A stretch of DNA of 64,000 nucleotides from Streptomyces sp. NBC_00670 (lineage in GTDB: Bacteria > Actinomycetota > Actinomycetes > Streptomycetales > Streptomycetaceae): contig NZ_CP109017.1 in the NCBI RefSeq assembly GCF_036226765.1, forward strand, positions 6,325,001 to 6,389,000, read 5' to 3'. This document shows, one piece after another, positions 39,675-49,954 of the stretch. Below the pieces are notes generated by a model. That model was not told where the DNA came from, did not search any database, and saw only the letters and a program-made list of their open reading frames with translations. The translations under genes and the position numbers were made by a program. Position 1 is the stretch's first letter. Each line of letters opens with the position of its first letter.

Positions 39675-40373
39675 ATGACGACCGTACGCATCCCCGCGGG
39701 CCCGCCCGCCCCCGCCACCGAGGAAGAGGCACTGGCCGTCCAGGACGCCCTGCGCGGCCGGGTGATCCTCGACGAGCCCGGACCGCCGCCGGGAACCGGC
39801 AACGTGACGGGCGTGGACGTCGCCTACGACGACGCGCGCAACGTCGTCGCCGCGGCGGCCGTCGTCCTCGACGCGGCCACCCTGGAGCCGGTGGCCGAGG
39901 CCACCGCCGTCGGCGAGGTCTCCTTCCCGTACGTGCCCGGCCTGCTGGCCTTCCGCGAGCTCCCCGCGGTCCTGGCCGCGCTGGAGGCGCTGCCGTGCGA
40001 CCCGGGCCTGGTCGTCTGCGACGGCTACGGCCGCGCCCACCCCCGCCGCTTCGGCCTCGCCAGCCACCTGGGCGTCCTCACCGGGCTCCCGGTCATCGGC
40101 GTCGCGAAGAACCCGTTCACCTTCACCTACGAACCTCCCGCCGCCCCGCGCGGCAGCACCAGCCCCCTGCTCGCCGACGGCACCGAGGAGGTAGGCCGCG
40201 CCCTGCGCACCCGGACCGGCGTCAAACCGGTCTTCGTCTCCACGGGCCACCGGGTGACCCTCGACAACGCCTGCGCCCACACCCTGGCCCTGTCCCCGAG
40301 GTACCGCCTCCCGGAGACAACCCGCAGAGCGGACACCCTGTGCCGTGCGGCTCTGAAGAGGGCGACTCCCTGA
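39675..40373 (+). CDS. nfi: endonuclease V (deoxyinosine repair)
   Basis: 232 residues. Endonuclease V motifs: GVDVAYDDARNVVAAAAVVLD with the first metal Asp, PYVPGLLAFRELP, VCDGYGRAHPRRFGLASHLGV with the second Asp, and VIGVAKNPF. It nicks DNA 3' to deoxyinosine formed by adenine deamination (RNA inosine in some relatives). The last conserved segment has STGHRVTLDNA. Stands 33 nt after the small basic protein gene and may share its promoter. Confidence 0.93.
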   Translation: MTTVRIPAGPPAPATEEEALAVQDALRGRVILDEPGPPPGTGNVTGVDVAYDDARNVVAAAAVVLDAATLEPVAEATAVGEVSFPYVPGLLAFRELPAVLAALEALPCDPGLVVCDGYGRAHPRRFGLASHLGVLTGLPVIGVAKNPFTFTYEPPAAPRGSTSPLLADGTEEVGRALRTRTGVKPVFVSTGHRVTLDNACAHTLALSPRYRLPETTRRADTLCRAALKRATP

Positions 40374-40386
40374 GTCCAGGGGCGGC

Positions 40387-40410
40387 GGGGGGCGAGAAAA
40401 ATCGCCCCCC
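40387..40410. terminator. hairpin after endonuclease V
   Basis: GGGGGGCGA and TCGCCCCCC form a 9-bp stem with loop GAAAAA, inside a truncated type-B-like block. Confidence 0.65.
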
Positions 40411-40441
40411 GTGGCCTACCCTTGGAGCCCAACCGCATAAC

Positions 40442-40451
40442 CAAGCGCTTG
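40442..40451. promoter_or_regulatory. palindrome CAAGCGCTTG, candidate TetR-type operator
   Basis: Perfect 10-bp palindrome 19 bp before the CaiB-like start. AAGCGCTT cores are common TetR-family operators at acyl-CoA genes in actinobacteria; no TetR gene is adjacent. Confidence 0.45.
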
Positions 40452-40470
40452 CTCGCCCCAGGGGAGCCCG

Positions 40471-41672
40471 ATGTCCGAGGCAACGACACCACCCGCACCG
40501 TCGGCGACACCCGCACCACCACCCGCCCCCACCGGCCCCCTCACGGACGTCCGCGTCGTCGAACTCGCCGGCATCGGCCCCGCCCCCTTCGCCGCCATGC
40601 TCCTCGCCGACCTCGGCGCGGACGTCGTCCGCGTGGACCGCCCCACCGGCCCCGGCCTCGGCATCGACCCCGCCCTCGACGTCACCAACCGCAACAAGCG
40701 CTCCGTCGTCCTCGACCTGAAATCCCCCGACGGCCCCGCCCGCGTCCTGGACCTGGCCGCACGCGCCGACATCCTGCTGGAGGGCTACCGCCCCGGCGTC
40801 GCCGAACGGCTCGGCGTCGGCCCCGCCGACTGCCACGCCCGCAACCCCCGCCTGGTCTACGGCCGGATGACCGGCTGGGGCCAGGAGGGCCCCCTCGCCG
40901 ACCGCGCCGGCCACGACCTCGCCTACCTCGCCCGCACCGGCGCCCTCGGCATCACCGGCGACCCCGACCGCCCGCCCGTCGCCCCCGCCAACCTCCTCGG
41001 CGACTACGCGGGCGGCGCCCTCTACCTCGTCGTCGGCGCCCTCGCCGCACTGCACCACGCCCGCGCCACCGGCACCGGCCAGGTCGTGGACGCCGCCATC
41101 GTCGACGGCACCGTCCACCTCACCGCGATGCTGCACGGCATGCTCGCCGCCGGGGCGTGGCAGGACCGGCGCGGCGCCAACCTCCTCGACGGCGGCTGCC
41201 CGTTCTACGGCACCTACGAGACCTCCGACGGCCACCACATGGCCGTCGGCGCCCTGGAGGAACGGTTCTACGCCGAGTTCACCGCCCTCCTCGGCACCGA
41301 GGAACCGCTTCCGCCGCGCGACGACCCGGCCCGCTGGCCCGAGCTGCGCGCCGCCGTCGCCGCCCGCTTCCGCACCCGTACCCGCGCCGAGTGGACCGAG
41401 GTCTTCGCCGGCTCCGACGCCTGCGTGGCGCCCGTCCGGTCGCTGCGCGAGGCCCCGGCCGACCCGCACCTCGCCGCGCGCGGTACCTTCACCGACCACG
41501 GCGGCCTCACCCAGCCGGCCCCCGCGCCCCGTTTCTCCGCGACCCCCACGGCCGTCCGCAGCGCTCCCGCCCGGCCCGGCGCCGACACGGCGGCCGTCGC
41601 CCGGGACTGGGACCTGCCGCACCTCACCACCGACGCCCCCCGACCCCCGCACGCCTCCCGAAAGGTCAGCCC

Positions 41673-41676
<4 letters not shown>
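40471..41676 (+). CDS. CaiB/BaiF family CoA-transferase or racemase
   Basis: 401 residues, GGGGAG Shine-Dalgarno. Class III CoA-transferase family: VRVVELAGIGPAPFAAMLLADLGADVVRVDRP and the catalytic-Asp region MTGWGQEGPLADRAGHDLAY (given in part), then GTGQVVDAAIVDG. Closest in style to alpha-methylacyl-CoA racemase, which has the same fold; AGHDLAYLARTGALG supports that reading. First gene of an operon with thiolase and the multifunctional beta-oxidation enzyme, so it probably activates or epimerises (branched) fatty acyl-CoAs for degradation. Confidence 0.88.
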
Positions 41677-42887
<1,211 letters not shown>

Positions 42888-42934
42888 CCCCTCCCGACGG
42901 ACCACCGACCCCCTGATCCTCTGGAGCTCCCCTC

Positions 42935-45115
42935 ATGACCACCGAAGCCACCACCATCCGCTGGGAACAGGACGACACCGGGATCGTCACCCTCGTCCTC
43001 GACGACCCCGCCCAGTCCGCGAACACCATGAACCAGGCGTTCCGTGACTCCCTCGCCGCGGTCGCCGACCGCCTGGAGGCCGAGAAGGACGCGGTCCGCG
43101 GCGTCATCGTCACCTCCGCGAAGAAGACCTTCTTCGCCGGCGGCGACCTGCGCGACCTCATCCGCGTCACGCCCGAGACCGCCCAGGAACTCTTCGACGG
43201 CGGCATGGCGATCAAGCGGAACCTGCGCCGCATCGAGACCCTCGGCAAGCCGGTCGTCGCCGCGCTCAACGGCGCGGCCCTCGGCGGCGGTTACGAGATC
43301 GCCCTCGCCTGCCACCACCGCGTCGCCCTGGACGCTCCCGGCTCCCGCATCGGCTGCCCCGAGGTCACCCTCGGCCTGCTCCCCGGGGGCGGCGGCGTCG
43401 TCCGTACGGTACGGATGCTCGGCATCGCCGACGCGCTGCTGAAGGTCCTCCTCCAGGGCACCCAGTACAACCCGCGCCGCGCCCAGGAGAACGGCCTGGT
43501 CGACGAGGTCGCCGACAGCCCCGAGGACATGCTCGCCAGGGCCCGCGCCTTCATCGACGCCCACCCCGAGTCCGCCCAGCCCTGGGACAAGCCGGGTTAC
43601 CGCATCCCCGGCGGCACCCCCGCCAACCCCAAGTTCGCGACCAACCTGCCCGCCTTCCCGGCCAACCTGCGCAAGCAGACGAACGGCGCGCCCTACCCGG
43701 CGCCGCGCAACATCATGGCCGCCGCCGTCGAGGGCTCCCAGGTCGACTTCGAGACCGCGCAGCTCATCGAGGCGCGGTACTTCGTCGAACTGGCCGCCGG
43801 GCAGACGGCCAAGAACATGATCCAGGCGTTCTTCTTCGACCTCCAGGCCGTCAACTCCGGCGCCAACCGGCCCAGGGACGTGGCCAAGCGTCAGGTGCGG
43901 CGGGTCGCCGTCCTCGGCGCCGGGATGATGGGCGCCGGCATCGCCTACTCCTGCGCCCGCGCGGGCATCGAGGTCGTCCTCAAGGACGTGTCCCTGGAGG
44001 CCGCCGTCAAGGGCAAGGGGTACAGCGAGAAGCTGTGCGCCAAGGCCGTCTCGCGCGGCCGCACCACGCAGGACAAGGCCGACGCCCTGCTCGCCCGCAT
44101 CACGCCGACCGCCGAGGCGGCCGACCTCGCGGGCTGCGACGCGGTGATCGAGGCGGTGTTCGAGGACACCTCGCTCAAGCACAAGGTGTTCCAGGAGATC
44201 GAGCACGTCGTCGCCCCCGACGCGCTGCTCTGCTCCAACACCTCCACGCTCCCCATCACGGCGCTCGCCGAGGGAGTCGAACGCCAGACCGACTTCATCG
44301 GGCTGCACTTCTTCTCACCCGTCGACAAGATGCCGCTCGTCGAGATCATCAAGGGCGAGCGGACCGGCGACGAGGCGCTGGCCCGCGCGTTCGACCTGGT
44401 CCGGCAGATCAACAAGACGCCGATCGTCGTCAACGACTCGCGCGGCTTCTTCACCTCGCGGGTCATCGGGCACTTCCTCAACGAGGGCGTGGCGATGGTC
44501 GGCGAGGGCATCGAACCGGCGTCGGTCGAACAGGCGGCGGCACAGGCCGGATACCCGGCGAAGGTGCTCTCCCTGATGGACGAGCTCACGCTGACCCTGC
44601 CGCGCAAGATCCGTACCGAGACGCGGCGGGCGGTGGAGGAGGCGGGCGGCACGTGGACCGCGCACCCCGCCGAGGCCGTCGTCGACCGCATGGTCGACGA
44701 GTTCGGGCGGACCGGGCGCAGTGGCGGCGCGGGCTTCTACGAGTACGGCGAGGACGGGCGGCGGGGTGGCCTGTGGCCGGGGCTGCGCGAGCACTTCACC
44801 AAGCCCGGGCATGAGATCCCGTTCCGTGACATGCAGGAACGGATGTTGTTCGCGGAGGCGTTGGACACGGTGCGGCTGCTTGAGGAGGGGGTGCTGACAT
44901 CGGTCGCCGACGCGAACATCGGGTCGATCTTCGGGATCGGGTTCCCGGGGTGGACGGGGGGTGTGCTGCAGTACGTCAACGGGTACGAGGGCGGGCTGCC
45001 GGGGTTCGTCGCGCGGGCGCGGGAGTTGGCGGAGCGGTACGGGGAGCGGTTCGCACCGCCGGCGTTGTTGGTGCGGATGGCTGAGCGGGGGGAGCGGTTC
45101 GCGGACGGGGGGTGA
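42935..45115 (+). CDS. fadB: enoyl-CoA hydratase / 3-hydroxyacyl-CoA dehydrogenase, FadB type
   Basis: 726 residues. Crotonase domain about 10-200 (AALNGAALGGGYEIALACHHRVALD and CPEVTLGLLPGGGGVVRTVRML, in parts) with the two catalytic Glu. The dehydrogenase domain from about 325 has a Rossmann motif VAVLGAGMMGAGIAYSCA and the HAD signature GLHFFSPVDKMPLVEII. A second C-terminal HAD domain follows. It performs two middle steps of beta-oxidation. Codons in the last 200 bp are less G+C-biased at position 3 (more G, fewer C), a common 3'-end effect here rather than a sign of transfer. Confidence 0.94.
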   Translation: MTTEATTIRWEQDDTGIVTLVLDDPAQSANTMNQAFRDSLAAVADRLEAEKDAVRGVIVTSAKKTFFAGGDLRDLIRVTPETAQELFDGGMAIKRNLRRIETLGKPVVAALNGAALGGGYEIALACHHRVALDAPGSRIGCPEVTLGLLPGGGGVVRTVRMLGIADALLKVLLQGTQYNPRRAQENGLVDEVADSPEDMLARARAFIDAHPESAQPWDKPGYRIPGGTPANPKFATNLPAFPANLRKQTNGAPYPAPRNIMAAAVEGSQVDFETAQLIEARYFVELAAGQTAKNMIQAFFFDLQAVNSGANRPRDVAKRQVRRVAVLGAGMMGAGIAYSCARAGIEVVLKDVSLEAAVKGKGYSEKLCAKAVSRGRTTQDKADALLARITPTAEAADLAGCDAVIEAVFEDTSLKHKVFQEIEHVVAPDALLCSNTSTLPITALAEGVERQTDFIGLHFFSPVDKMPLVEIIKGERTGDEALARAFDLVRQINKTPIVVNDSRGFFTSRVIGHFLNEGVAMVGEGIEPASVEQAAAQAGYPAKVLSLMDELTLTLPRKIRTETRRAVEEAGGTWTAHPAEAVVDRMVDEFGRTGRSGGAGFYEYGEDGRRGGLWPGLREHFTKPGHEIPFRDMQERMLFAEALDTVRLLEEGVLTSVADANIGSIFGIGFPGWTGGVLQYVNGYEGGLPGFVARARELAERYGERFAPPALLVRMAERGERFADGG

Positions 45116-45146
45116 GGGTGCGGGAGAGGGGGCGGGGCATTTTTTC

Positions 45147-45224
45147 CGCCCCCGCCGCCCCTACCCTTCCCGTCCCTTCAAGGGGCTCCGCCCCTTGGAC
45201 CCCGGAACGGGGCTCCGCCCCGTT
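45147..45224. terminator. type-B block with two tandem hairpins after fadB
   Basis: Reverse type-B block (about 45147-45175), then CAAGGGGC-TCC-GCCCCTTG (45179-45197) and AACGGGGC-TCC-GCCCCGTT (45206-45224), each an 8-bp stem with TCC loop. Confidence 0.75.
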
Positions 45225-45334
45225 GCGCAGTTCCCCGCGCCCCTGATCAGGGGCGCGGGGCTGTGTCGCTCTGCGGCTCCGCCGCGTGGGCGCGAGCGCT
45301 CACTGTGCCCCGTCAGGGGCGCGGGGAACTGCGC
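45225..45334. repeat. type-A repeat, copy 5, with two right arms
   Basis: Left arm 45225-45244; partial right arm 45249-45260; full right arm AGGGGCGCGGGGAACTGCGC at 45315-45334. The spacer GTGCGGCTCCGCC-like segment is shared with copy 1. A type-B block on the opposite side runs 45434-45463. Confidence 0.8.
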
Positions 45335-45467
45335 GACCAGCCACGGACCCACCCGCATCCGCCGGCGAACCCACCCACCCGAGCTCTCTCGCGCCCTCCC
45401 CGGGGAGCCTGGGGGCGGAGCCCCCGGGTTGAGGATGGGAAGGGTAGGGGCGGCGGGGGCGAGGAAA

Positions 45468-46955
45468 CTATCCGGCGTGGACCCCGTTCGTGGCCTGGAT
45501 CTTGGGCCAGGACTTGGGGCGCGCGGGGGCCAACCCGGCTTCCCCCCGCCTCGCCACCGCCGGCTCCGCCGGCTTCACCGTGTCGTACAGCCACGTGTCG
45601 AACAGGTCACCCAACGACCGCCCGGACACCCCCTCCGCATACCGCCGGAAATCCCCCACGGACGCGTTCCCGTACGCCCGCTCCTTCGGCCACCCCTTCA
45701 GGATCGCGAAGAACGTCTCGTCCCCGACCGCGTTCCGCAACGCCTGCACCGCCAGCGCCCCCCGGTCGTACACCGCCGTGTCGAACTGGTTCTCCGCCCC
45801 CGGATCCCCGGGCGCGACCGTCCAGAACGGATCGTCCGCCGGATGCGACGCGTACACATAGTCCGCCAGCTCCTGCGCCGTCCCCTCGCCCTCGTGCTCC
45901 GACCACAGCCACTGCGCGTACCGGGCGAAGCCCTCGTTCAGCCAGATGTCCTTCCACCCGGCGAGCGACACGTCGTCGCCGTACCACTGGTGGGCCAGCT
46001 CGTGCACCACGACCGACGTGTTGGACCCGTTCGCGAACTGCCTGGGGGAGTAGTAGACCCGCGTCTGGGTCTCCAGCGCGTACCCGGTGGTCGTGTTCGG
46101 CACATACCCGCCGGCCGAGGAGAACGGGTACGGGCCGAAGTAGCCGCTCAGCCAGTCGACGATCTCCCCGGTCCGCTCGACGCTCGCCCGGGCCGCCCCG
46201 TCGTTGTCGCCGAGGTCCTTGCTGTAGGCGTTGACGACGGGGACACCGCCGTCGGAGGTGCCCGTGGTGATGTCGAAGCGGCCGAGCGCGAGAGTGGCCA
46301 GATATGTCGCCTGGGGTTTGTTCTGCCGCCAGTTGTAACGCGTCCAGCCGCGCTGCGAACTCGTCGACTGGAGCGTGCCGTTGGAGACCGCCTGGGTGCC
46401 GTCGGGGACGGCGACCGAGACGTCGTAGGTGGCCTTGTCGCTGGGGTGGTCGTTGCTCGGGAACCACCACCACGCCGACTCGGGCTCGTCCGCCGCGACC
46501 GCGCCGTCCGGGGTGCGGTGCCAGGTCGTGAACCCGTACGCGCTCTTCGTCGACGGCACCCCGCTGTAGCGGACGACGACGGTCACCGGCGTGCCCGCGG
46601 GCAGCGGGCTGCTCGGCGTGACCTCCAGTTCGTGCTCGCCGGAGGCGGCGAACGTCGCCCTGGCGCCGTTGACGCGGACCTCGCTCACGTCGAGCAGGAA
46701 GTCGAGGTCGAAGCGGGAGAGGTCCTGCGTGGTCCGGGCCAGGATCGTCGCGGTGCCGGACAGCTCGTCGGTCGTCGGCCGGTACGTCAGCCGCAGGTCG
46801 TAGTGGGAGACGTCGTAGCCGCCGTTGCCGTAGTACGGGTAGTAGGGGTCGCCGATACCCGGCGCCCCGGGCGAGGCGCCGGCCGCCGATGCCGGGATCG
46901 CCAGCAGCAGGGAGGCGGCCGCGAGCGCGCCCGGAACGATGAGTCTGCGGTGCAC
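45468..46955 (-). CDS. secreted M1-family metallopeptidase (gluzincin)
   Basis: 495 residues. Signal peptide about 1-25 (LAAASLLLAIPASAAG). N-terminal M1 saddle domain starting YDVSHYDLRLTY, then the zinc site VVVHELAHQWYGDDVS with the downstream Glu in WLNEGFARYAQWLW (HEXXH-x18-E). A short helical tail replaces the large C-terminal domain of full aminopeptidase N (about 850 residues), so it is a compact extracellular form. It is expected to trim peptides outside the cell. Confidence 0.93.
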   Translation of the reverse strand: MHRRLIVPGALAAASLLLAIPASAAGASPGAPGIGDPYYPYYGNGGYDVSHYDLRLTYRPTTDELSGTATILARTTQDLSRFDLDFLLDVSEVRVNGARATFAASGEHELEVTPSSPLPAGTPVTVVVRYSGVPSTKSAYGFTTWHRTPDGAVAADEPESAWWWFPSNDHPSDKATYDVSVAVPDGTQAVSNGTLQSTSSQRGWTRYNWRQNKPQATYLATLALGRFDITTGTSDGGVPVVNAYSKDLGDNDGAARASVERTGEIVDWLSGYFGPYPFSSAGGYVPNTTTGYALETQTRVYYSPRQFANGSNTSVVVHELAHQWYGDDVSLAGWKDIWLNEGFARYAQWLWSEHEGEGTAQELADYVYASHPADDPFWTVAPGDPGAENQFDTAVYDRGALAVQALRNAVGDETFFAILKGWPKERAYGNASVGDFRRYAEGVSGRSLGDLFDTWLYDTVKPAEPAVARRGEAGLAPARPKSWPKIQATNGVHAG

Positions 46956-47076
46956 GGGAACTCCAAGGGGTGGGGGTCCGAGGTCCGGTGAAACCGTTAC
47001 GGAGCCTATTGAGTCCCTGACGGGCCCGTCATGTCCATGGCGTCGCCCGCCACACGATCGCCATCCGGCCGTTACA

Positions 47077-47180
47077 GCGCCCCGCGCCCCTTCGAGGGGC
47101 GCGGGGAACTGCGCAATCCTTTACCGGGGTCCGGGGGGCGGAGCCCCCGGGGACGGGAAGGGTAGGGGCGGCGGGGGCGG
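47077..47180. repeat. type-A half repeat, hairpin and type-B block, copy 6
   Basis: GCGCCCCGCGCCCCT (47077-47091) with right arm 47095-47114; hairpin CCGGGGG/CCCCCGG (47121-47140); type-B block 47151-47180, ending 12 nt before the Tex stop. Probably the Tex terminator. Confidence 0.8.
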
Positions 47181-47192
47181 AAACCTCCGCGG

Positions 47193-49556
47193 TCACCGAC
47201 CCTTCGGGTTCACCAGCCCCGCACGCCGCAGCGCGTCCGCCATCGCACTGTTGGCCGGGGCCGGCGCCTGCCGGGGAGCGCCGCGCCCACCACCCTGCCG
47301 CGGCTGCGGCGCCCGCCCGCCACCCCGCTGCGGGCGCCCGCCGCCCGAAGAGGACGACGCCGCCCCCGCCTCGTCGTCCAGCCGCAACGTCAACGAGATC
47401 CGCTTGCGCGGGATGTCGACGTCCAGCACTTTGACCTTCACGATGTCGCCCGGCTTCACCACATCGCGCGGGTCCTTCACGAACGTCTTCGACATCGCCG
47501 ACACATGCACCAGACCGTCCTGGTGCACCCCGACGTCCACGAACGCCCCGAACGCCGCCACGTTCGTCACCACACCCTCCAGGACCATCCCGGAGGACAG
47601 GTCGGAGATCTTCTCCACGCCCTCCTTGAAGACGGCAGTCTTGAAGGCCGGACGCGGGTCGCGGCCCGGCTTCTCCAGCTCCTTGAGGATGTCGGTCACC
47701 GTCGGCAGCCCGAACGTGTCGTCGACGAACTCCTGCGGCCGCAGCGACCGCAGCACGCCCGTGTTGCCGATCAGCGCGGCCACCTCGCTGCCCGCCGTCT
47801 TCACCATCCGCCGCACCACCGGGTACGCCTCCGGGTGCACGCTGGACGCGTCCAGCGGGTCCTCGCCGCCGCGGATGCGCAGGAAGCCCGCGCACTGCTC
47901 GTACGCCTTCGGACCGAGCCGCGCCACGTTCTTCAGCTGCGCGCGGGAGGTGAACGGGCCGTTGGTGTCCCGGTGCGTGACGATGTTCTCGGCGAGCCCG
48001 GAGGTGATGCCGGAGACCCGGGCCAGCAGCGGCGCGGAGGCCGTGTTGACGTCCACGCCCACGCCGTTCACGCAGTCCTCCACCACCGCGTCCAGCGACC
48101 GGGACAGCTTCACCTCGGACAGGTCGTGCTGGTACTGGCCGACGCCGATCGACTTCGGGTCGATCTTCACCAGCTCGGCCAGCGGGTCCTGGAGCCGGCG
48201 CGCGATCGAGACGGCGCCGCGCAGCGACACGTCCATGTCCGGCAGCTCCTGCGAGGCGAACGCCGACGCCGAGTACACCGACGCGCCCGCCTCCGACACC
48301 ATCACCTTGGTGAGCTTCAACTCCGGGTGCTTGGTGATCAGTTCACCGGCGAGCTTGTCCGTCTCCCGGGACGCCGTGCCGTTGCCGATCGCGATCAGCT
48401 CGACCGCGTGCTCCTTCGCCAGCCGCGCCAGCTTGGCCAGCGCCTCGTCCCACCGGTTGGCCGGTACGTGCGGGTGGATGACGTCGGTCGCGACCACCTT
48501 GCCCGTCGCGTCCACCACCGCCACCTTCACACCCGTACGGAACCCGGGGTCCAGGCCCAGCGTCGCGCGCGTGCCGGCCGGGGCGGCGAGCAGCAGATCG
48601 CGCAGGTTGGCCGCGAACACCCGTACCGCCTCGTCCTCGGCGGCCGTCCGCAGCCGCAGCCGCAGGTCGATGCCGAGGTGGACGAGGATGCGCGTGCGCC
48701 AGGCCCAGCGGACGGTGTCCGCCAGCCACTTGTCCGCCGGACGCCCCTGGGCGGCGATCCCGAACCGGCCGGCGACGATCCCCTCGTACGACGACGGCCC
48801 CTCGGTCGGCTCCTCCGGCTCCAGGACGAGGTCGAGGACCTCCTCCTTCTCGCCGCGCAGCATCGCCAGGATCCGGTGCGAGGGCAGCTCCGTGAACGGC
48901 TCCGCGAAGTCGAAGTAGTCGGCGAACTTGGCGCCCGCCTCCTCCTTGCCGTCCCGCACCTTCGCGGCCAGCCGGCCCCGTACCCACATGCGCTCGCGCA
49001 GCTCGCCGATGAGGTCGGCGTCCTCCGAGAACCGCTCGGTCAGGATCGCCCGGGCGCCGTCCAGCGCGGCCTGCGGCTCGGCGACGCCCTTGTCCGCGTC
49101 CACGAACGCGGCGGCCGCGGCGAGCGGCTCGACCGACGGGTCCCGGAGCAGCCCCTCCGCCAGCGGCTCCAGACCCGCCTCGCGGGCGATCTGCGCCTTG
49201 GTGCGGCGCTTGGGCTTGTACGGGAGGTAGATGTCCTCCAGCCGCGCCTTCGTCTCGGCGCCGCGGATCCGCGCCTGAAGCTCGTCGGTGAGCTTGCCCT
49301 GCTCGCGCACCGACTCCAGGACCGCCGTGCGGCGCTCCTCCAGCTCACGCAGATAGCGCAGCCGCTCCTCGAGCGTGCGCAGCTGCGCGTCGTCGAGCAT
49401 CTCGGTCGCTTCCTTGCGGTAGCGGGCGATGAACGGCACCGTCGAACCGCCGTCGAGCAGCTCCACCGCGGCCTTCACCTGCCGCTCCCGCACGCCGAGC
49501 TCCTCGGCGATCCTGCCCTCGATCGACCCTGCCCCAATGACCCCGGCTGTCGTCAC
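47193..49556 (-). CDS. tex: Tex-family S1 RNA-binding protein
   Basis: 787 residues from GTG 49556. Tex N-terminal helices (AEELGVRERQVKAAVELLDGGSTVPFIARYRKEATE, in part), YqgF-like RNase H fold (ATLGLDPGFRTGVKVAVVD), helix-hairpin-helix (VGVDVNTASAPLLARVSGI), and S1 domain near 640-710 (GMVLEGVVTNVAAFGAFVDVG). The C-terminal 60 residues are Gly/Arg-rich RGG-like and end in ALRRAGLVNPKGR. Cytoplasmic nucleic-acid-binding factor linked to transcription and stress tolerance. Confidence 0.95.
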   Translation of the reverse strand: MTTAGVIGAGSIEGRIAEELGVRERQVKAAVELLDGGSTVPFIARYRKEATEMLDDAQLRTLEERLRYLRELEERRTAVLESVREQGKLTDELQARIRGAETKARLEDIYLPYKPKRRTKAQIAREAGLEPLAEGLLRDPSVEPLAAAAAFVDADKGVAEPQAALDGARAILTERFSEDADLIGELRERMWVRGRLAAKVRDGKEEAGAKFADYFDFAEPFTELPSHRILAMLRGEKEEVLDLVLEPEEPTEGPSSYEGIVAGRFGIAAQGRPADKWLADTVRWAWRTRILVHLGIDLRLRLRTAAEDEAVRVFAANLRDLLLAAPAGTRATLGLDPGFRTGVKVAVVDATGKVVATDVIHPHVPANRWDEALAKLARLAKEHAVELIAIGNGTASRETDKLAGELITKHPELKLTKVMVSEAGASVYSASAFASQELPDMDVSLRGAVSIARRLQDPLAELVKIDPKSIGVGQYQHDLSEVKLSRSLDAVVEDCVNGVGVDVNTASAPLLARVSGITSGLAENIVTHRDTNGPFTSRAQLKNVARLGPKAYEQCAGFLRIRGGEDPLDASSVHPEAYPVVRRMVKTAGSEVAALIGNTGVLRSLRPQEFVDDTFGLPTVTDILKELEKPGRDPRPAFKTAVFKEGVEKISDLSSGMVLEGVVTNVAAFGAFVDVGVHQDGLVHVSAMSKTFVKDPRDVVKPGDIVKVKVLDVDIPRKRISLTLRLDDEAGAASSSSGGGRPQRGGGRAPQPRQGGGRGAPRQAPAPANSAMADALRRAGLVNPKGR

Positions 49557-49618
49557 GTTCCCGTACCGCCTTCTCAGTTCCCGGCTTGCCGGGCAATTCT
49601 GACAGGCGACACTGACAG

Positions 49619-49745
49619 CGCCCCGTATGGGGCGCGGGGAACTGCGCGAGAAGCCTCACCGGCCGGCAGCCGACAACGCACCCCCGGGGTCCAAGGGGCG
49701 GAGCCCCTTGAAGGGACGGGAAGGGTAGGGGCGGCGGGGGCGAAA
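49619..49745. repeat. type-A half repeat, hairpin and type-B block, copy 7
   Basis: Right arm 49629-49648 (first base changed) with short left GCGCCCC at 49619-49625; hairpin CAAGGGGC-GGA-GCCCCTTG (49692-49710); type-B block about 49714-49745. Lies 3' of the small gene at 49775. Confidence 0.8.
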
Positions 49746-49774
49746 ACCCCCCACGCGAACCCCACCCACCCCGC

Positions 49775-49900
49775 TCAAGCCCTCCGCGTACTGCTCGACG
49801 CACCCCCGAACAACCGCGCCACCGCCCGGAACGGCAACGTCACCACCGTCGCCACAGCCCCACCGATCTGCCGCAGCACATCCGCAATCGCTCGGAACAC
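49775..49900 (-). CDS. 41-residue LPFR-motif small protein
   Basis: GTG start at 49900 with GGAAGGGGAAG upstream; stop at 49775. The peptide begins MFRAIADVLRQIGGAVATV and continues VTLPFRAVARLFGGASSST, ending RRA. A hydrophobic amphipathic helix is followed by the LPFR motif and a second short helix. I recall that small actinobacterial proteins with LPFR in this setting are conserved; their function is unknown and they may sit at the membrane. A type-A/B repeat cassette directly follows the stop, as for other real genes here. Confidence 0.72.
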   Translation of the reverse strand: MFRAIADVLRQIGGAVATVVTLPFRAVARLFGGASSSTRRA

Positions 49901-49954
49901 AGCACTTCCCCTTCCACTCTCCCGGCAGGTCCGCCGGGAGAGATCCGGGTACCC

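Larger units (their letters stand above)
45116..45467. other. convergent intergenic region built from repeats
   Basis: 352 bases between convergent stops, nearly symmetrical: type-B block, hairpins, type-A repeats, hairpin, type-B block on the other strand. No gene seen. Confidence 0.75.

Noticed and set aside
42935..45115. Horizontal transfer of the fadB 3' end, from its altered codon look
   Set aside because: The same G-rich shift occurs at the ends of other genes here (for example near 19600-19900) and the domain is complete.
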